Shown: positions 1 through 5,499 of the stretch, piece by piece | How positions within the stretch are numbered: the first letter of the stretch is position 1 | Layout of the letters: the number at the start of each line of letters is the position of its first letter | Source: Actinomycetes bacterium | GTDB taxonomy: Bacteria > Actinomycetota > Actinomycetes > Actinomycetales > Microbacteriaceae | Length of the DNA stretch: 6,452 bases | Assembly: GCA_023390155.1 (NCBI GenBank) | Contig: JAEWDJ010000439.1 | Coordinates: 1-6,452 of the forward strand | Reading direction: 5' to 3' | The notes under the pieces: generated by a model | What the model was told of the DNA's origin: nothing | What the model saw: only the letters and a program-made list of their open reading frames with translations | Databases searched by the model: none | Made by a program: the position numbers and the translations under genes

Positions 1-2120
1 GCCTCGCCCAGCCGGCGGGCGTCGGGCGGCGCGGCGGGCGTCAGCGCCGTCGGCGTGTGCCGGTACGGGAGCACGTCCTTCGGCAGCGTCTCGCGCACGA
101 TGACGGAGCCGTCGTCGGTCGCGCCGATCACCGCCACCGTCCGCGCGGTGCGGGAGCCCGGCTGCGCCCGCGGCTGGCGGAACGGCCCGGGGAACTCGTA
201 GAGCAGATACGGCCCGCCGCGCTCGCTCACCCGCACGGCGCTGCCCGACCCCCACTGCCCGCTGAGCAGCAGCTCGCGCCGCTCAACGCGCTGTCCGTCG
301 TCCTGATGCCAGTCGCGCACGACGTGGACCGTCTCGACGGCCAGCACATCGCGCGTCTCGGCCCACTCCTCGATCGGCTGGATGAGCCGGGCGTAGTGCG
401 ACTGCCAGAAGCTCTTCTGCTCCCGGCGGTGGAAGTCGATGGCGGCCGCCGCGAGGGCCACGGCGGCGCGGTCCGGCGTCCGGTGCGGGTCGAGCGGGTC
501 GCCCGCGAAGGCGAGCAGCCCGGCGCGCAGCGGCGACTCCTCCGGCGGCACCTCGAGCTCGTCGACGGGCGCCGTGCCCACCGGGATGCCGTTCTCGGCC
601 GCACGCGCGAGCAGCCAGTCGCGCAGGCGGAGGGTGCTCACGCAGTCGTAGCGGTTGTAGTCGGCGAGCGCGTCGAGCAGCGGCTGCGCCTCCTCGTCGC
701 GGCCGAGCGCGATCAGGTCGCGCGCGTTGGCGTATTCGGTGATCGAGTCGGCGCCGTTCGTCACCTCGCTCTGCCGCAGCTCGGTGCCCATGTAGAGCGG
801 CTCGAGCTTCTTGATGGAGTACGACCGGGAGCCGACCCGCACGGCCTTGCGCACGAGCGGGTAGAGGTCGACGAGCACGCCGTCGCGCAGCAGGCCGTCC
901 ACCTCCTCTTCGCCCACCCCGTGCCGCGCCGCGAGGGCGAGCAGGTGGGTCTGCTCGTACGCCGCGTAGTGGTAGATGTGCATGCGCGGGTACCGCTCCC
1001 GCCGCTCCCGCACGAACGACAGGAAGGACTCCAACGCCACCCGCTCGGCCGCGAAGTCGTGGCCCCAGAAGGCGGTGAACCGGGCGTCGGCGTCCACCAT
1101 CCCGAACAGGTAGTCGAGCCCCCAGCGCTCCCCCGCACCCTCGGTGTAGAGCGGGTCGCCCTCGAAGTCGAAGAACAGGTCGCCCTCGTCGGGATGCGGG
1201 AGGGCGGCGAGCACCGGCGCGTTGTAGACCCGCACCGGCGGAGCCTCGCCCGGCTGGGCGCGCAGCTGCAGCCGCGCCTGCTCGCGGAGTCCGTCCAGCG
1301 TCCCCTCGGGGAGGCCGTCTATCGCGCCGGTCGACGCGGCCAGGGCGTCGATGGTCGTCACGCCCGCGGCCACGAGGTGCTCGCGCTGGGTCACGCGCAT
1401 CCCCGCGACCAGCAGCACGTCGCGGGACGCCTGCACCTCGGCGTCGCAGGTGTCGCACCGGCCGCAGACGGTGAACCGCGGGTCGCCCCAGGCGACCGGG
1501 CCCTCGTCGGCCAGGTGGGCGTCGATGATCGCGAGCAGGCGGGCGCGGCGCTTGCGGTACACCGGCTCGATCTCGCCGAGGCGGTGCTCGCTCACCGATC
1601 CGTCGCCGAGGAGCAGCTCCACCGTCTCGTCGATGTCGACGCCCAGCCGCCGGAGCTGGTCGGCGTAGGCCGCGAGCTGCAGCAGAGCCGTCACGCGCGC
1701 GCTCCGCGCGAGCTTAGAGTCCTGCACCCGGTAGCGACCGTCCGGGCGGCGGACGACGAAGTCGGCGAACCCGACGAACGAGCCGTCGAAGAACGTCGCC
1801 TGGAAGACGACCTCGCTGCCGCGCGCGAACGCCTCCGACGTGAGCGCGACCGCCCCGGCGAGTGTCTCGGCCGTGAGGCTCTCGGGCCGTTCGATCTCGG
1901 CGACGCCGGGACCGAACCGCTCCCGGTAGCGCTCCAGGATGTGGTGCTCGTGCTCGTCGCCGAGGCGCGAGGAGCGCACGTACATCGGGTCCTCGATCTC
2001 GGGCGTCTTCTCGAGCCGCCCGAGCTTGACGTCGAGCGAGCGGAGGAAGGCGAACTCGCACTTCGAGGCCTCGGTCAGGTCGCTGGCGCTGGTGACGATG
2101 ATCCCGTCGAGCACGAACAC
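1..2120 (-). CDS. TM0106-family RecB-like nuclease with RNase H-like domain (3' end beyond window)
   Basis: The 706 codons visible here are an open frame that runs off the left edge. Residues 1-230 look like a RecB/Cas4-type PD-(D/E)xK nuclease: G54-H57 (motif I), D120 in GFADFV, D134-x-K136 in VQDSKLA, and Q148-x3-Y152 in QLAAY. Cysteine C21 plus C219-x2-C222-x2-C225 could form a 4Fe-4S 'iron staple', as in AddB, Dna2 and Cas4. Residues about 312-505 resemble the RNase_H_2 (DEDD-like) fold: D318-F-E320, H384-Y-x2-Y-E389, and Y488-N-x2-D492-C. The rest leads toward the region where full-length family members carry a superfamily 1 helicase; no Walker A motif is inside the window. The expected role is DNA end processing or repair, but the family is poorly characterised. 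The start is GTG at 2120: an in-frame TGA at 2150-2148 excludes anything longer, and a ribosome binding site precedes it. A second GTG at 2114 is possible. The family call is confident; the biochemical role is inferred. Confidence 0.9.
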   Translation of the reverse strand, partial: MFVLDGIIVTSASDLTEASKCEFAFLRSLDVKLGRLEKTPEIEDPMYVRSSRLGDEHEHHILERYRERFGPGVAEIERPESLTAETLAGAVALTSEAFARGSEVVFQATFFDGSFVGFADFVVRRPDGRYRVQDSKLARSARVTALLQLAAYADQLRRLGVDIDETVELLLGDGSVSEHRLGEIEPVYRKRRARLLAIIDAHLADEGPVAWGDPRFTVCGRCDTCDAEVQASRDVLLVAGMRVTQREHLVAAGVTTIDALAASTGAIDGLPEGTLDGLREQARLQLRAQPGEAPPVRVYNAPVLAALPHPDEGDLFFDFEGDPLYTEGAGERWGLDYLFGMVDADARFTAFWGHDFAAERVALESFLSFVRERRERYPRMHIYHYAAYEQTHLLALAARHGVGEEEVDGLLRDGVLVDLYPLVRKAVRVGSRSYSIKKLEPLYMGTELRQSEVTNGADSITEYANARDLIALGRDEEAQPLLDALADYNRYDCVSTLRLRDWLLARAAENGIPVGTAPVDELEVPPEESPLRAGLLAFAGDPLDPHRTPDRAAVALAAAAIDFHRREQKSFWQSHYARLIQPIEEWAETRDVLAVETVHVVRDWHQDDGQRVERRELLLSGQWGSGSAVRVSERGGPYLLYEFPGPFRQPRAQPGSRTARTVAVIGATDDGSVIVRETLPKDVLPYRHTPTALTPAAPPDARRLGE

Positions 2121-2126
2121 GCGCAG

Positions 2127-2134
2127 CCCCTTCC
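2127..2134 (-). promoter_or_regulatory. Ribosome binding site of the RecB-like nuclease gene
   Basis: GGAAGGGG on the minus strand ends 6 nt before the GTG at 2120. It supports this GTG over the GTG two codons further in, and shows the gene can be translated independently of the upstream HhH-GPD gene. Confidence 0.65.
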
Positions 2135-2141
2135 GTCGAGC

Positions 2142-2163
2142 GTCCCCTCAACCTACCGGGGAC
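2142..2163 (-). promoter_or_regulatory. Intergenic hairpin and possible -10 element before the nuclease gene
   Basis: This 63-bp gap holds a 6-bp inverted repeat, GTCCCC (2142-2147) and GGGGAC (2158-2163), with a 10-nt loop. Reading on the minus strand, the loop contains TAGGTT (2155-2150), which fits the actinobacterial -10 pattern TAnnnT and lies 30-35 nt before the GTG. No convincing -35 hexamer is seen. It may be an internal promoter for the nuclease gene, a weak hairpin, or chance in GC-rich DNA. Confidence 0.3.
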
Positions 2164-2183
2164 CTCCGACACGACGGCGGCGT

Positions 2184-2747
2184 CTAGCCCTTCGCCGCCG
2201 CCTTCATAGCGCGCTTGTGCTCACGCACCCGGGCGAGCGAGTCGGCGTCGACGATGTCCGCGACCGAGCGGTAGCCGTCGGCGCCGTAGTCGCCCGCGGC
2301 CTCCCGCCAGCCGGGCGCCTGCAGGTCCTTCTGCTTGCCCAGCAGGGCGAGGAAGATCTTGGCCTTCTGCTCGCCGAAGCCCGGGAGCGCCTTCAGCCGG
2401 CGCAGGACCTCCGCGCCGGACGGCTCGTCGAGCGTCCAGATCGCCGCCGTGTCCCCGCCCCAGTCGGCGACGATCGCCGCGGCGAGCGCCTGCACACGAC
2501 CGGCCATGGATCCCGGGAAGCGGTGCACGGCCGGCGACTGCTTCATCACCTCGGCGAGACGGTCGGGGTCGAGCGCCGCGATCTGCGCGGGCTCGAGCTC
2601 GCCCAGGCGGTCGCGCAGCTTGGCCGGGCCGGCGAAGGCGGTCTCCATCGGGACCTGCTGGTCGAGCAGCATCCCGACGAGGAGGGCGAACGGGGAGCTG
2701 TCGAGCAGGGCGTCCGCGTTCGCGTCGCCCGTGATGTTCACTGCCAT
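2184..2747 (-). CDS. HhH-GPD-type base excision DNA repair protein
   Basis: A 187-residue protein similar to the small HhH-GPD family common in actinobacteria (the TIGR03252 type, from memory). Residues 19-40 (PFALLVGMLLDQQ then PMETAFAGP) match the helical opening of the glycosylase fold, where a Q-Q motif is usual. Residues 120-131 (ALPGFGEQKAKI) form the helix-hairpin-helix that grips the DNA backbone. Compared with endonuclease III (LPGVGRK), the position of the catalytic Lys120 is occupied by Q127, with K128 next to it, and no VDTH-like segment with the catalytic Asp follows. There are no cysteines, so no 4Fe-4S cluster. It may therefore be a divergent glycosylase or a DNA-binding relative; the substrate cannot be read from the sequence. 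The ATG at 2747 directly abuts GAGGGG, too close for good initiation, while GTG at 2741 sits 6 nt after it, so the true start may be two codons in. It lies 63 bp upstream of the nuclease gene on the same strand. Confidence 0.88.
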   Translation of the reverse strand: MAVNITGDANADALLDSSPFALLVGMLLDQQVPMETAFAGPAKLRDRLGELEPAQIAALDPDRLAEVMKQSPAVHRFPGSMAGRVQALAAAIVADWGGDTAAIWTLDEPSGAEVLRRLKALPGFGEQKAKIFLALLGKQKDLQAPGWREAAGDYGADGYRSVADIVDADSLARVREHKRAMKAAAKG

Positions 2748-2753
2748 CCCCTC
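2748..2753 (-). promoter_or_regulatory. Shine-Dalgarno sequence that questions the HhH-GPD start
   Basis: GAGGGG lies immediately before the ATG at 2747 (spacing 0) and 6 nt before the in-frame GTG at 2741. By spacing alone, the GTG is the better start; the protein would then begin M-N-I-T-G-D and have 185 residues. Confidence 0.5.
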
Positions 2754-2768
2754 ATGGTGCCACGACGT

Positions 2769-2824
2769 CGACGGCGGCGCAGCGTCACAGTGCGGCCGAC
2801 CGCGGCCGACCGCGGCCGCCGTCG
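2769..2824 (-). repeat. Inverted repeat (possible stem-loop) after the small membrane protein gene
   Basis: CGACGGCGGC (2769-2778) is perfectly complementary to GCCGCCGTCG (2815-2824), giving a 10-bp all-match stem with a 36-nt GC-rich loop. The stem begins 2 nt after the stop codon of the membrane protein gene and ends about 20 nt before the HhH-GPD start. There is no U-tract. It could be a terminator, an attenuator, or an mRNA-stabilising element between two genes of the same strand. Confidence 0.45.
2792..2818. repeat. 10-bp tandem repeat, 2.7 copies
   Basis: GCGGCCGACC occurs at 2792-2801 and 2802-2811, followed by the first seven bases of a third copy at 2812-2818. It lies mainly in the loop of the inverted repeat at 2769-2824. 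Each unit contains the palindrome CGGCCG, so alternative short stems are possible. Non-coding. Confidence 0.7.
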
Positions 2825-2826
2825 CG

Positions 2827-3042
2827 TCAGGAGACGAGAAGCAGCACCCCGGCGACCACCGACAGCGCGGCGAGCAGCAGCGCGACCCCCAGCAGCACGG
2901 CGTGCACGACGAGGAACGGCGTCGCCTTCCCGGCGGCGTCCCACGCACGCGCGTCCTTCCGGACGCGGCTGAAGAAGCGCGGCCACGCGAACACGTTGAA
3001 GAGGGCGTTGAGGAACAGGACGAGGGCGGCGAAGACGGTCAT
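2827..3042 (-). CDS. Small two-helix membrane protein, SCO4848-like
   Basis: A 71-residue protein with two hydrophobic segments, about residues 4-20 and 43-70, joined by a basic, polar loop (W20-P21-R-F-F, then R26-V-R-K-D-A-R-A-W34, then T41-P-F-L-V-V-H47). The W-P-x-F motif, the D-x-R-x-W loop and the PFLVVH start of helix two recall the SCO4848 family of actinobacterial membrane proteins, whose function I do not know. No catalytic residues are evident. The ATG at 3042 overlaps the stop of the LysR gene (ATGA), and GGAGG lies 4 nt upstream, so it is likely translated from the LysR mRNA. Whether the pairing with the regulator is functional or incidental cannot be judged here. The gene is confident because of the start signal, hydrophobic pattern and tight junction; the family assignment is from memory. 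Confidence 0.82.
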   Translation of the reverse strand: MTVFAALVLFLNALFNVFAWPRFFSRVRKDARAWDAAGKATPFLVVHAVLLGVALLLAALSVVAGVLLLVS

Positions 3043-3929
3043 CGTGCCTCCAGCGTACGGGACCGGCCGAAGCGCTCGGACAGGAGGTCGAGCAGCGCCG
3101 TCGCCGCAGCGCTCGGGCGCGGGCGCGCCACCACCCCGAGCCGCCAGTCGATGCGCTCCGCGAGCGGCACGACCACGGCGCCCTCGGCGGGGATCACGGT
3201 CAGCTCGGGGAGGGCGGCCACACCGAGCCCGGCCGCCACGAACCGCGGGATCTCGCCGAGGTCAGACAGCTCGGTCGGGATCTGCCGGCTGAACCCGCGC
3301 GCCGCGAGCGCACGGTCGAGGGTGACGCGGTTGCCGAAGCCCTCGCGCGCATCCACCCACTGCTCCCCGGCGAGGGCGGCGAGCGAGACGGAGGAGCCGG
3401 CGAGCGGATGCCTCGCCGGCAGCAGCGCGACGAACGGCGACACCATCAGCTCCCGCTCGACCAGCCCCGGCACGCGGTCCGGGAGGCCCACGAACGCGAC
3501 GTCGAGCCTTCCCTGGCGAACGTCCTCCGTCATCCCGGTGGAGCCGCTCGGCGACGGCCCGAGCCGGAGGTCGACGCGCGGGTGCCGCCGGTGGTACTCC
3601 CCCATGATCCCCGGGAGGTCGATCGTCGTCAGGTTGGTGAAGATCCCCACCCGCACCACTCCGCGCAGATCCCCGTCGCCGCGGGCCGCGTCGCGCAGCC
3701 GGTCGAGGGCGTGGAGGCTCGCCCGCGCCTCCTCCAGCGCGGCCGTCCCGGCGGGTGTCAGGCGCACCCCGTGGGGGTCGCGGTCGAAGAGAGCGGCGCC
3801 GAGCTCGCGTTCGAGGGCACGGATGCCGGCGGAGACGGTCGACTGCGCGGCGAACAGCCGGTCGGCCGCGCGCGTGAAGTTGAGCTCCTCCGCGACGGCG
3901 ACGAAGTACTCCAGGTGACGGGCATCCAT
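3039..3929 (-). CDS. LysR-family transcriptional regulator
   Basis: A 296-residue protein of the usual LysR-type length. Residues 1-60 are the winged helix-turn-helix: MDARHLEYFVAVAEELNFT, then A21-A22-x2-L25, Q29-S-T-V-S33, L39-E40-x2-L43-G44 and L47-F48-x-R50, all at family positions. R56-L-T-P-A-G ends the wing region. From about residue 88 (LRGVVRVGIF) to the end is the periplasmic-binding-protein-like effector domain, including a GRLDVAFVGLP segment and a late GLGVAALPE segment, both typical of the family. The effector is unknown. It is divergent from the MFS transporter gene with 78 bp between start codons, the standard arrangement for a regulator controlling its neighbour and itself. 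The ATG at 3929 gives the typical N-terminus. The frame stays open further upstream, but that extension runs antisense to the transporter and is not credible. No Shine-Dalgarno sequence precedes the ATG; see the -10 element at 3936-3941. Confidence 0.94.
   Translation of the reverse strand: MDARHLEYFVAVAEELNFTRAADRLFAAQSTVSAGIRALERELGAALFDRDPHGVRLTPAGTAALEEARASLHALDRLRDAARGDGDLRGVVRVGIFTNLTTIDLPGIMGEYHRRHPRVDLRLGPSPSGSTGMTEDVRQGRLDVAFVGLPDRVPGLVERELMVSPFVALLPARHPLAGSSVSLAALAGEQWVDAREGFGNRVTLDRALAARGFSRQIPTELSDLGEIPRFVAAGLGVAALPELTVIPAEGAVVVPLAERIDWRLGVVARPRPSAAATALLDLLSERFGRSRTLEAR
3047..3051 (-). promoter_or_regulatory. Ribosome binding site of the small membrane protein gene
   Basis: GGAGG, 4 nt before the ATG at 3042, is embedded in the last codons of the LysR gene. 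It fixes the start of the small gene and indicates coupled translation. Confidence 0.7.
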
Positions 3930-3935
3930 CTGGCA

Positions 3936-3941
3936 ATCGTA
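3936..3941 (-). promoter_or_regulatory. Possible -10 element of the LysR gene (leaderless start)
   Basis: TACGAT on the minus strand (TAnnnT pattern) ends 6 nt before the A of the ATG at 3929, so transcription could begin at the start codon itself. A poor -35 candidate, TTCGAT (3963-3958), lies 16 nt further upstream. The absence of a Shine-Dalgarno sequence agrees with leaderless translation, which is common in actinobacteria. Confidence 0.4.
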
Positions 3942-3962
3942 TCCATCGATCGCAGATATCGA
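3940..3962. promoter_or_regulatory. Candidate LysR-type operator
   Basis: Two overlapping dyads are seen: TATC (3940-3943) with GATA (3955-3958), spaced by 11 nt, and TCGAT (3946-3950) with ATCGA (3958-3962), spaced by 7 nt. This is the most AT-rich stretch in the neighbourhood. It overlaps the possible LysR -10 element and lies about 46-68 nt upstream of the transporter ATG, where LysR proteins usually bind to repress themselves and activate the divergent gene. The classic T-N11-A box is not matched cleanly, so the site is tentative. Confidence 0.4.
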
Positions 3963-3971
3963 ACACATCCG

Positions 3972-4001
3972 TTGGACTCGATGGCGAGGCGGGTGCATCC
4001 T
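3972..4001 (+). promoter_or_regulatory. Possible promoter of the MFS transporter gene
   Basis: TTGGAC (3972-3977) resembles a -35 box and is followed after 18 nt by CATCCT (3996-4001), a weak -10 with A at position 2 and T at position 6. The ATG at 4008 follows 6 nt later, so this mRNA too might be leaderless. A weak -10 is expected for a gene needing an activator. Confidence 0.33.
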
Positions 4002-4007
4002 CAACTC

Positions 4008-5270
4008 ATGACCATCACCCACGACCCCGAGACGTCCTCCCTCCCCGCGTCCGACCCGACCGGCGCCCACGCGCGCACCGGCCGCCGCTGGGAGCTCCGC
4101 CACGGCGCCGGCTTCTGGGTCATCGCCGCGGCGTTCCTCGCGGTGATGGCCTTCTCGACCGTGCCCACCCCGCTCTACTCGCTCTACCAGGCGCGCGACG
4201 GCTTCCCCACCTGGGTCATCACCGTCGTCTTCGCGGCGTACGCCGTCGGTGTGATCGCGAGCCTCTTCCTCATCGGCCACCTCAGCGACTGGGCGGGGCG
4301 CCGCCGGATGGTGCTCGTCGCCGTGCTGCTGGAGGTCGTCGCGGCCGCCGTCTTCCTGGTCTGGAACGACGTATCCGGCCTGATCGTCGCGCGCGTCCTG
4401 TCGGGCGTCGGCGTCGGCGCGCTGACCGCGAGCGCCACCGCGCACCTGAGCGAGCTGCGCGCCGTCGCCCGCCCCGAGGAGGGTCCGCGCCTCGCGGGCA
4501 CCGTCTCCACCGTCGTCAACACCGGCGGCCTCGCGCTCGGCCCGCTGATCGGCGGCGCGTTCGCCCAGTTCCTCCCGCAGCCGCTGCTCCTGCCCTACGT
4601 CGTCTTCCTGGTCCTCCTGGCCGTCGCCGCCCTCGCGGTCGCGCTGGTGCCCGAGACGATCGAACGCGCCGAGGAGCGCCCGGCCTACCGCCCGCAGCGG
4701 GTCTCCCTCCCGCCGTCGGCCCGCGGCGCCTTCTCCGCGGCCGCCGTCGCCGCCTTCGCGGGGTTCGCAGTCTTCGGACTGTTCACGTCGCTCGCGCCGA
4801 GCGTCGTCGCCGGGGTGCTGCACCAGACCTCGCACCTGCTCGCCGGCGCCGTCCCGTTCACCGTGTTCGCCGCCTCCGCGCTGTCGCAGATCGTGTTCGC
4901 GCGGCTGCGGACCCGCAGCCAGGTGGGCCTCGCCCTCGTCCTCATGCTGGTCGGGCTCGCGGGCCTCGCCGTCGGCGTCCTGATCGCGTCGCTGGCCGTG
5001 TTCCTGATCAGCGGCATCCTCGCCGGCGCCGGCGTCGGCCTCCTGTTCCGCTCGGCGATCGGCGTCACCGCCGGGCTGGCCGCGCCCGAGCGCCGCGGAG
5101 AGGTGCTGGCCGCGATCTTCCTGATCGCGTACATCGGCCTCGCCCTGCCGGTGCTGCTGGTGGGCGTCGCCCTCATCGTGTGGCCGCTCGTCCCCGTGCT
5201 CGTCGTCTTCGTCGCGGCGGTCGGCGTCCTCGCCCTGGTCGGCGGTCTGCGGATGCTGCGCACCGCCTGA
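4008..5270 (+). CDS. MFS transporter, probable drug:proton antiporter type
   Basis: A 420-residue integral membrane protein with about 12 hydrophobic helices: six from residue 36 to 215, a cytoplasmic loop with many charges (216-240), then six more from about 241 to 412. MFS motif A is clear between helices 2 and 3 (G90-H-L-S-D94-W-A-G-R98-R-R). R129-V-L-S-G-V-G-V-G in helix 4 fits motif B. G174-L-A-L-G178-P179-L-I-G182-G183 in helix 5 fits motif C, the signature of drug:H+ antiporters. It probably exports a small compound across the cytoplasmic membrane; the substrate cannot be predicted. The divergent LysR gene is its likely regulator. An in-frame ATG at 3981 and GTG at 3993 would add nine or five residues to the cytoplasmic tail; none of the three has a strong Shine-Dalgarno, and 4008 was preferred because a possible promoter ends just upstream. 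Confidence 0.93.
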   Translation: MTITHDPETSSLPASDPTGAHARTGRRWELRHGAGFWVIAAAFLAVMAFSTVPTPLYSLYQARDGFPTWVITVVFAAYAVGVIASLFLIGHLSDWAGRRRMVLVAVLLEVVAAAVFLVWNDVSGLIVARVLSGVGVGALTASATAHLSELRAVARPEEGPRLAGTVSTVVNTGGLALGPLIGGAFAQFLPQPLLLPYVVFLVLLAVAALAVALVPETIERAEERPAYRPQRVSLPPSARGAFSAAAVAAFAGFAVFGLFTSLAPSVVAGVLHQTSHLLAGAVPFTVFAASALSQIVFARLRTRSQVGLALVLMLVGLAGLAVGVLIASLAVFLISGILAGAGVGLLFRSAIGVTAGLAAPERRGEVLAAIFLIAYIGLALPVLLVGVALIVWPLVPVLVVFVAAVGVLALVGGLRMLRTA

Positions 5271-5291
5271 CCGAACGCGTCGTCGGCGGCT

Positions 5292-5338
5292 CGCGGCAAT
5301 CGGCCCTCCCGGAGGTCACGGGAGGGCCGATCGCCGTG
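5292..5338 (+). terminator. Strong hairpin terminator after the MFS gene
   Basis: ATCGGCCCTCCCG (5299-5311) and CGGGAGGGCCGAT (5319-5331) form a perfect 13-bp stem with a 7-nt loop. After a single A/C mismatch, the stem continues for six more pairs (5292-5297 with 5333-5338, one of them G-U). It begins 22 nt after the MFS stop. There is no T-tract, as is common for GC-rich actinobacterial terminators. Being nearly symmetrical, it could also stop transcription arriving from the convergent oxidoreductase gene. Confidence 0.85.
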
Positions 5339-5499
5339 TCGAGGGGCGCGAACGACGCCCGTTCCGCCGTTCGGTGGCCCTCACACGCCGGGCTCCGCGG
5401 TTTCCCCGGGTCGGTCGGGGGCCACCAGGTTGACAGGGTTCGGCGGGTCTGCCCGGCTCGCCGCCCTCCCCGCACTCTCACGCCGAGCCCACCGCCCCC
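5339..5499. other. Non-coding convergent intergenic stretch with an inverted repeat
   Basis: I see no credible gene in these 161 bp between the terminator and the oxidoreductase stop. GGTGGCCC (5373-5380) pairs with GGGCCACC (5419-5426), enclosing a smaller possible stem, CCGGG (5388-5392) with CCCGG (5405-5409). This could be a second terminator serving the minus-strand oxidoreductase transcript, or an unremarkable GC-rich fold. Confidence 0.4.

Noticed and set aside
283..1458. A 391-codon minus-strand frame overlapping the nuclease gene
   Set aside because: Same strand but a different frame from the nuclease, Arg/Ala/Gly-rich, with no recognisable motif; the nuclease frame has clear catalytic motifs.
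57..2972. A 971-codon plus-strand open frame
   Set aside because: It runs antisense across three well-supported minus-strand genes and has an Arg/Val/Glu/His-rich composition typical of the mirror frame in GC-rich DNA.
2335..3918. A 527-codon plus-strand open frame
   Set aside because: It is antisense to the HhH-GPD, membrane protein and LysR genes, rich in Ser/Arg/Ala, and shows no domain.
3408..4007. Upstream extension of the MFS frame
   Set aside because: It lies antisense to the LysR gene and has no membrane or domain character; MFS proteins start shortly before helix 1.
3930..4835. Upstream extension of the LysR frame to 598 codons
   Set aside because: The extra part is antisense to the MFS gene and low-complexity (Gly/Arg/Asp/Glu); the canonical LysR N-terminus begins at 3929.
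4685..5299. A 204-codon minus-strand frame opposite the MFS C-terminal half
   Set aside because: Thr/Ala/Arg-rich shadow of the transporter's hydrophobic codons; it also crosses the terminator.
5430..5435. A perfect TTGACA (-35 consensus) on the plus strand
   Set aside because: No -10 element follows at 16-19 nt and no plus-strand gene lies downstream.
5373..5460. A possible tRNA, suggested by GGTTCG-like and paired segments
   Set aside because: No cloverleaf with acceptor, D, anticodon and T arms can be drawn; only a simple inverted repeat remains.
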